A stretch of DNA of 46,786 bases. It comes from Candidatus Pelethocola excrementipullorum (lineage in GTDB: Bacteria > Bacillota > Clostridia > Lachnospirales > Lachnospiraceae). The notes under the pieces are model-generated. The model ran no database searches. It had not been told where the DNA came from and worked only from the letters and a program-made list of their open reading frames with translations. The stretch is from assembly GCA_018714325.1 (NCBI GenBank), contig DVNN01000234.1:1-46786 (forward strand), in the 5' to 3' direction. Positions 42,148 to 46,786 of this stretch are shown here, in pieces (within the stretch, counting starts at the first letter, position 1; the number at the start of each line of letters is the position of its first letter). The translations under genes were made by a program, and so were the position numbers.

Positions 42148-44286
42148 TTAAATCCCCATAACAGATGCTGTGATAAGAACCTCTTCTTCAGGGTCTCTAT
42201 CACCCAAATCCAGATCAATCAGTAACTCTATCTGTTCCAGATCCACCGCGCTGTAGTCAGAAACACGAGGGCCAAAGCATACAAAGAAATCAGGTCTGAT
42301 TACTGTATCAGTCTTAAAGTATGCCTCATCCTCCCAGAGCTTCTCAATAGCCTCATGGTAATCTTTTACCTTACACTTAATTACAGATCCGTTGGAACAC
42401 TGTACTTTTATGAAACCTTTTTTGTCCACGATACGCAGTGGCTGTTTGTCATCCCGAACACCTTTGAATACATAGAACTTGTCAGTCTTTTCAGCCAGCT
42501 CCACATCGGTAACCTTAGAACCAAAGTCCTGCTTAGCCAGATCGTAGGCTTCACTTTCATCACATTCCTTCAGCAGGTCGGTAGCCTTAACCTCGGTGGA
42601 TCCTGTTGCGATAGCCGTTACCTTACCCGTCTGATTATCGATCTCAATATGAACCTCTACGGAATCCGGTGACGCACCAGAACTTACTGCCATATCCGCT
42701 GCTTCTTTCTTAAGATCAGAAATATCCTGCTTGGTTGGGCTGGGAATCACACGCTCTACCACGTCTCTTACCATGGATAATGCAACACCGATGGATGAGA
42801 TAACTTCCGCATTTTCAGGGATGCTATACTGCAGATCCATCTTGTTTGCACAGTAAGGTACCAGAGAAGCAGCTCCACCACCACAACCTACCAGCTTCAT
42901 ACTTTCTTTATCCAGCTGATATTTTTCTGCCAGTGAGTTGATACACTCGCTGATTTTTTCATAATCTTTATTCAGAATCTGGGTAGCCATTTCTTCCACT
43001 GTGATGCCTAATTTGTCTGCCACTGGCTGCATAGCCTTACGTGCTGAATTAGCATTACCATGAGCAAAATACTTCTCATCGATCAATCCAAGCACGTTTG
43101 CGGCACAGGTATTGGTGAAGCAGATACGCTTGCCATTTTTCAGAATCAGAATAACATAGTCGGCGGGGTCACCCTGTTTTGGGCTAACCATCTCAATAGT
43201 AGGATCTTCAATCTCTTCTTCCGGTGTGAAGCATGCATACTCACAACCAGCGATATGAGCGGAACGCGGTCCCACGTCAACGACTTCTTTATCGTTAATA
43301 CGCACCATGGAGCCTCCGGCGCAGCCCAGAATACGTACATCCAGAGAACTGATAAAGGTATCGTGGCCTCCGATTTTCGCGTAATCCACACCAGGACGTC
43401 CGTTTTTGATAACGCCGATATTGGTGGTTGTTCCTCCAACCTCAAAGTAGATGGCGTTGGAAGCTCTCAGGTACATAAGGGATCCCATAACGGATGCTGC
43501 CGGGCCTGACAACGCAGTCAGAATCGGACGCTTACGCATCTCGCTGATCTCCATAACACCACCGTCACCACGCATGATCATAAGCGGTACATCAACACCT
43601 GCGGATCTTACGGATGACTCCGTAGCATTAGCCGTGGACATCATCTTCGGCAGAATTGATGCATTGATTGCTGCAGTACGTGTACGTCTTGTCAATCCAT
43701 AAAGTTTAGTTATATCAGAAGCCATTGTAACCGGCATATTTTTCTTCTCTACGCAGTCATGGATCATCATCTCTTCGTCCATACTATCTACACCAAAAGC
43801 CATAGAAGCAACGATTACCTGAGCACCCTGATTAATCAGCTCATCAATATTACTGTTAATTACTTCTTCTGTCAGCATTTTTTTCTTAATATAAGTATTA
43901 AATACCTTAATCAGACGTCCTACTTTTTCATCCAGAACGATATCCTTCAGATTTAACTGTCTTTTTGCCAGAAAGCCCTCAATCCCGCCTCCTGAAACAC
44001 CGATGATACCAACATTGGCAACATCACCCTCTATAAAGGCATTTGTAGCCTGAGTAGTTGAATGCGCAACAAACACAACATCTTCAGGCAAAATGTTATT
44101 CTCGTCCATACAGTTCTGGAAACTTTGAACAACACCCGCAGCAACTCCACTTTCATGATCGTGGGTTGTCTTTACTTGATTCTTTCCTACGATTTCATGA
44201 GTAACGTTATCCATGGCCACACATTTTGTATATGTTCCGCCAACGTCAATTCCCATACGAATCGCTCTGTTCGTGTGCTTAGACAT
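42148..44286 (-). CDS. Hydantoinase/oxoprolinase-family ATPase-fold protein
   Basis: This is a 712-residue member of the hydantoinase/5-oxoprolinase family, an actin-like ATPase fold that activates a ring or keto substrate with ATP. The phosphate loop MGIDVGGTYTKCVAMD is at the N-terminus, followed by VFVAHSTTQATNAFIEGDVANVGIIG, and the family core MRGDGGVMEISEMRKRPILTALSGPAASVMGS with FEVGGTTTNIGVIKNGRPGVDYAKIGGH. It carries an extra C-terminal region of about 180 residues with VHIEIDNQTGKVTAIATGSTEVKATDLL. No B subunit (HyuB) is nearby, so it differs from two-subunit hydantoinases and acetone carboxylases. The permease fragment and peptidase-like gene flank it; the substrate is unknown. Confidence 0.85.
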   Translation of the reverse strand: MSKHTNRAIRMGIDVGGTYTKCVAMDNVTHEIVGKNQVKTTHDHESGVAAGVVQSFQNCMDENNILPEDVVFVAHSTTQATNAFIEGDVANVGIIGVSGGGIEGFLAKRQLNLKDIVLDEKVGRLIKVFNTYIKKKMLTEEVINSNIDELINQGAQVIVASMAFGVDSMDEEMMIHDCVEKKNMPVTMASDITKLYGLTRRTRTAAINASILPKMMSTANATESSVRSAGVDVPLMIMRGDGGVMEISEMRKRPILTALSGPAASVMGSLMYLRASNAIYFEVGGTTTNIGVIKNGRPGVDYAKIGGHDTFISSLDVRILGCAGGSMVRINDKEVVDVGPRSAHIAGCEYACFTPEEEIEDPTIEMVSPKQGDPADYVILILKNGKRICFTNTCAANVLGLIDEKYFAHGNANSARKAMQPVADKLGITVEEMATQILNKDYEKISECINSLAEKYQLDKESMKLVGCGGGAASLVPYCANKMDLQYSIPENAEVISSIGVALSMVRDVVERVIPSPTKQDISDLKKEAADMAVSSGASPDSVEVHIEIDNQTGKVTAIATGSTEVKATDLLKECDESEAYDLAKQDFGSKVTDVELAEKTDKFYVFKGVRDDKQPLRIVDKKGFIKVQCSNGSVIKCKVKDYHEAIEKLWEDEAYFKTDTVIRPDFFVCFGPRVSDYSAVDLEQIELLIDLDLGDRDPEEEVLITASVMGI

Positions 44287-44321
44287 AATAATCCTTCTTC
44301 CTTGTAATTTATCTAACTAGA

Positions 44322-44353
44322 GTATTTGGGTGTACCTAGATACACCCAAATAC
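44322..44353 (-). promoter_or_regulatory. Perfect intercistronic hairpin before the hydantoinase-like gene
   Basis: GTATTTGGGTGT (44322-44333) pairs with ACACCCAAATAC (44342-44353), a perfect 12-bp stem with an 8-nt loop. No U-run follows on the minus strand, so it is more likely an RNA-stability or processing element than a terminator. Confidence 0.6.
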
Positions 44354-44435
44354 AAATTTATATAGTAAGAGAGAAAAGCTTTATAAAAATATGGATTTCT
44401 GCATGTATCTGTGAAGATACTGAACAGATATATTT

Positions 44436-45086
44436 TTACATAAACCAGGCAGCACCTAATCCGCCTAACATAATAAATAAGGTGATATACTGTAATATTC
44501 CAGTTGCATATACATTCGGTATGGACAATTTCAGGAAGTCCTTGGACTCTGTCTTCGTATAGGCAAGTCCCCATGCAACCCAAGACTGTGTAATACAACA
44601 TCCGATGTTAACTGTGATTGTCGGAATCGCAAACACACCATACAGGAAAGGTACTGAGAAAGATGCAACATTACGTAATACTCCAAGTGTAGCCGCTCCA
44701 CAACCAACTAATGTCATTGGACCACGGAATAATCCTAATACAAGTAAAACTGCGAATACAATACATACAACCAGCTCACTCTTCGGCATGATGTTACCGA
44801 TGATAACATTGAAATAAGGAGATGCATATTTTGCTACGGCGTTAAACATAGGCAGGGTCAACAGGAATCCAAATAATGGAGCTGTATCAACCGCACCGTC
44901 ATAATACAATTTTGTTACCAACTGACAACTATCTTTAAAGGATCCTTTCAATCTTCCACAGAGGAACAGGGCAAGGAATCCAGCGATGACAAATCCACCA
45001 ATAACAGAGAAGTCCAGGATAATCTTTAATAATACTGGGTCAATCATTTTTTTCGTGGGATTGCCACCACGTAATGTATTGATTTG
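44436..45086 (-). pseudogene. 5'-truncated integral membrane permease
   Basis: The track ORF (44436-45047, 203 residues) is a very hydrophobic C-terminal half of a permease, with about six helices (SVIGGFVIAGFLALFL, VVCIVFAVLLVLGLF, TVNIGCCITQSWVAWGL). Upstream of its ATG the same frame stays open for 13 more codons (QINTLRGGNPTKK), a cytoplasmic-loop-like sequence, and ends in a stop at 45087-45089; no ribosome binding site precedes the ATG. The coding sequence therefore seems cut at about 45086-45095, where a palindromic element and then an ISL3 element begin. It would have been the transporter for this operon. The family is not identified. Confidence 0.65.
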
Positions 45087-45094
45087 TTACGCCA

Positions 45095-45216
45095 CCCTTG
45101 ACCGGATGGAAAAGCAATGCTGTTCGTTTATCACCGACGGCGAAGAACTCAAGAACAATCTTCTTTTTCTTCGTCAAGCCACATAGTGTAGCATTGTTTT
45201 TCCATCCCCTCAAGGG
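45095..45216. repeat. 122-bp palindromic element at the permease break
   Basis: CCCTTGACCGGATGGAAAAG and following bases (45095-45120) are matched by an inverted copy at 45191-45216, 23 of 26 positions. A second inverted pair, CGAAGAA (45141-45147) with TTCTTCG (45167-45173), is nested inside. It has no coding capacity. It looks like a MITE or decayed element end. A small ATCCC/GGGAT hairpin follows at about 45219-45232. Confidence 0.6.
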
Positions 45217-45267
45217 CAATCCCCTTCGGGATGGCTGGTTTATACCTCTGGCTCAGTAGCCTAAGAA

Positions 45268-45373
45268 CAATCTTATATTGTTTCATTACAATTGAATAAA
45301 AAAGGATCTTCCTATAAGATTGAATTGTGTCCTGGACAGATACAACAACCCAATCTAAAGGAGATCCTCTATC
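45268..45373 (+). promoter_or_regulatory. IS leader with upstream hairpin and sequestered ribosome binding site
   Basis: CAATCTTATA (45268-45277) pairs with TATAAGATTG (45313-45322). Further, the transposase SD region GGAGATCCT (45360-45368) is complementary to AGGATCTTCC (45303-45312) with one bulge, so read-through transcripts could hide the ribosome binding site. The two pairings overlap in space and may compete. Confidence 0.5.
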
Positions 45374-46783
45374 ATGGATTATATACGAAACAGCGAAAAT
45401 GGACAATTAGTTTTTACTCAATCTATAGAATTTTTAAGAATTCCTTCCTGTTTGTATGGATTCATGAATCATACTACAACTACTGAGATGACTGCATCCG
45501 GTCGTACTGCTTTCTGTTTTCATGGTGAACTTGATGCTAGTGAAGACGATATCATCTGCCACTGTGGCTGTAAGATGCATGTAAACAACCATCCTGGTAT
45601 TACACTGAGGCATCTTCCTTTTGGTGGATATCTTAGCCAGGTGCAGTTTAATCGCAATCAATATGTATGCCCTAAATGTGGTAAAACCAGAATGCAGTTT
45701 ATCTCTTTTAAGGCACCGGCTCACCGTATTACAGAAGAATTGTATCAGTATACCCGTGACCTTCTGGCAACTGGAAACTATACCAATAAAGAAGTAGCTG
45801 AGCTTACAGGTCTTGGTAAGAATACAGTCAAAGACATTGATAAACAGCGTCTTCAGGAACTTTATACAATCGATGGAACAAAGCTAATCAAACCGGAACG
45901 TAAGGCAAAGTTTCTCGGTATAGATGAATTCAAGCTTCACAATGGTTACAAGTATGCCACTCATATCATAGACATAGAAACTGGTCACGTGTTATGGATT
46001 GCCAATGGCAAGAAAAAGCAGGTAGTCTATGACTTCATCGAGCATGTAGGGCTTGAATGGATGGACAGTGTGGAAGCCATCGCATGTGATATGAATTCTG
46101 ATTTTCAGGAGGCTTTTGAGGATAAGTGCCCTCATATCCAACCTGTATTTGATTACTTTCATATCGTTAAGAACTTCAATGACAAGGTTGTCAGTGAAGT
46201 TCGCAAGGATGAACAGCGTCGTCTGCTTGCTGAAGGTGATGACGAAGCAGCACGTTCTCTAAAGAAGACCCGCTACATCCTTATGTCTTCCAGAAAAACG
46301 TTAAAACGTAAGGATCAGGATGCCGCTGATGAAAGAGTTATCTCAAAAGGAAGTCCTATCTTTGGTACAGAGGATTACATCCGTAAGGGTGGTCATGAAG
46401 AAAGATATGATGAACTGCTTAGCCAGAACAAGCTGCTGTTTACACTTGATCTCATCAAAGAGAGTTTAACTCTTGCGTATTCTCGTAATGATGAAGCACG
46501 CATGTCTGAGGATATTATCTCTATCATGGATACCTGTAAATCAACTAAAAACGAGCACCTTATGTGGTTCAGAAGGTTATTGGACAATCACTTTGAGGGT
46601 ATCATAGCTCATGCAACATATGACATATCAGCTGGTAAGATTGAGGGTATAAACAACAAAATCAAAACATTAAGACGACAGGCTTACGGATATCGTGATG
46701 ATGAATACTTCTTCCTTAAACTGTTTGATATCAGCAGGAAGACTTATGTCAGAAATCCTTTATCCCACAAAATTTGTGATTGA
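45374..46783 (+). CDS. tnp: ISL3-family transposase
   Basis: This DDE transposase has 469 residues. The N-terminal ISL3 zinc finger is visible in CHCGCKMHVNNH ... VCPKCGKT, followed by a helix-turn-helix (YTNKEVAELTGLGKNTVKDID). The catalytic domain has FLGIDEFKLHNGYKYATHIID with the first Asp, EAIACDMNSDFQEAF with the second, and SAGKIEGINNKIKTLRRQAYGYRD with the distal Glu region. Length is within the usual 400-550. It appears intact, with AAAGGAG 9 nt before the ATG, and the stop codon lies 3 bp before the window end. It sits upstream of the damaged permease gene in opposite orientation. Confidence 0.95.
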   Translation: MDYIRNSENGQLVFTQSIEFLRIPSCLYGFMNHTTTTEMTASGRTAFCFHGELDASEDDIICHCGCKMHVNNHPGITLRHLPFGGYLSQVQFNRNQYVCPKCGKTRMQFISFKAPAHRITEELYQYTRDLLATGNYTNKEVAELTGLGKNTVKDIDKQRLQELYTIDGTKLIKPERKAKFLGIDEFKLHNGYKYATHIIDIETGHVLWIANGKKKQVVYDFIEHVGLEWMDSVEAIACDMNSDFQEAFEDKCPHIQPVFDYFHIVKNFNDKVVSEVRKDEQRRLLAEGDDEAARSLKKTRYILMSSRKTLKRKDQDAADERVISKGSPIFGTEDYIRKGGHEERYDELLSQNKLLFTLDLIKESLTLAYSRNDEARMSEDIISIMDTCKSTKNEHLMWFRRLLDNHFEGIIAHATYDISAGKIEGINNKIKTLRRQAYGYRDDEYFFLKLFDISRKTYVRNPLSHKICD

Positions 46784-46786
46784 GCC

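Larger units (their letters stand above)
45250..46786 (+). mobile_element. ISL3-family insertion sequence, right end at the window edge
   Basis: The transposase at 45374-46783 defines the element. GGCTCAGTAGCC at 45250 is matched by GATTGAGCC at the very end of the window, whose inverse reads GGCTCAATC, a 7-of-8 match of the kind expected for ISL3 terminal repeats (GGSTC-type). This gives an element of about 1537 bp. The right target duplication is outside the window, so the insertion cannot be verified. The left boundary could also lie further left, at the palindromic element. Confidence 0.65.

Noticed and set aside
42148-44286. Acetone carboxylase, N-methylhydantoinase A or 5-oxoprolinase by name
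   Set aside because: The family fold is clear, but the B subunit and characteristic partners are missing, so a specific enzyme name is not justified.
45149-45406. 85-codon minus-strand ORF across the IS left end
   Set aside because: It spans the palindromic element and the IS leader and has no family resemblance; its MEKQC segment only reflects the inverted repeat, which gives a matching MEKQC in the opposite ORF at 44986-45186.

Overview
The window reads as a chromosomal segment of a low-to-mid GC Gram-positive anaerobe, most likely a gut-type Lachnospiraceae or other Clostridia. The basis is a Gram-positive PolC, a class III fructose-1,6-bisphosphatase, IspG next to PolC, an XpaC/TelA pair, AAGGAG-type ribosome binding sites, a YesM/YesN two-component system and many U-run terminators. 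No species can be named from the sequence alone.

Layout. (1) 1-13.6 kb is an arabinan-utilisation locus. A large secreted, wall-anchored GH43 arabinanase (+) converges on a minus-strand operon that reads GH51 arabinofuranosidase, sugar ABC ATPase, permease, lipoprotein binding protein, second permease, YesN-type regulator, YesM-type sensor kinase. The simplest model is that GH43 cuts arabinan outside the cell, the ABC system imports arabinose or oligomers, GH51 finishes hydrolysis inside, and the sensor/regulator pair controls the operon. Two 13-bp direct repeats exactly 40 bp apart upstream of GH51 are candidate regulator sites. (2) 13.6-16.4 kb holds an IlvD/Edd dehydratase of the sugar-acid type and a FadR-type GntR regulator, with a good promoter and an 11-bp palindrome at the start of the dehydratase transcript. 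(3) 16.4-18.3 kb is a MATE exporter whose 5' leader carries a MITE-like insertion bounded by 18-bp direct repeats. (4) 18.3-26.9 kb is conserved housekeeping: rpiR-type regulator, ispG, polC and fbp, all minus. (5) 27-30.4 kb (+) has xpaC, telA and an arylamine N-acetyltransferase. (6) 30.4-33.6 kb (-) has a thioesterase, an OGG-type glycosylase, endonuclease III and a FliB-like protein. (7) 33.6-38.5 kb (-) has a YczE-like membrane protein, a DUF1292 protein, an XRE remnant, RtcB RNA ligase with an unannotated structured small gene just upstream, an orphan [2Fe-2S] thioredoxin-like protein and an AEC transporter. (8) 38.6-45.1 kb (-) is a catabolic operon: truncated permease, hydantoinase/oxoprolinase-like ATPase, HExxH peptidase-like protein, YiaK-like reductase, YhcH/YiaL-like protein and zinc alcohol dehydrogenase. 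(9) 45.1-46.8 kb is a 122-bp palindromic element followed by an ISL3-family insertion sequence that appears to end at the window edge.

The least explained parts are the small structured gene beside rtcB (36.65-36.83 kb), the hydantoinase-like/YiaK operon with its damaged permease, and the MITE-like element in the exporter leader. I see no CRISPR array, rRNA, tRNA, phage module or recognisable defence system.
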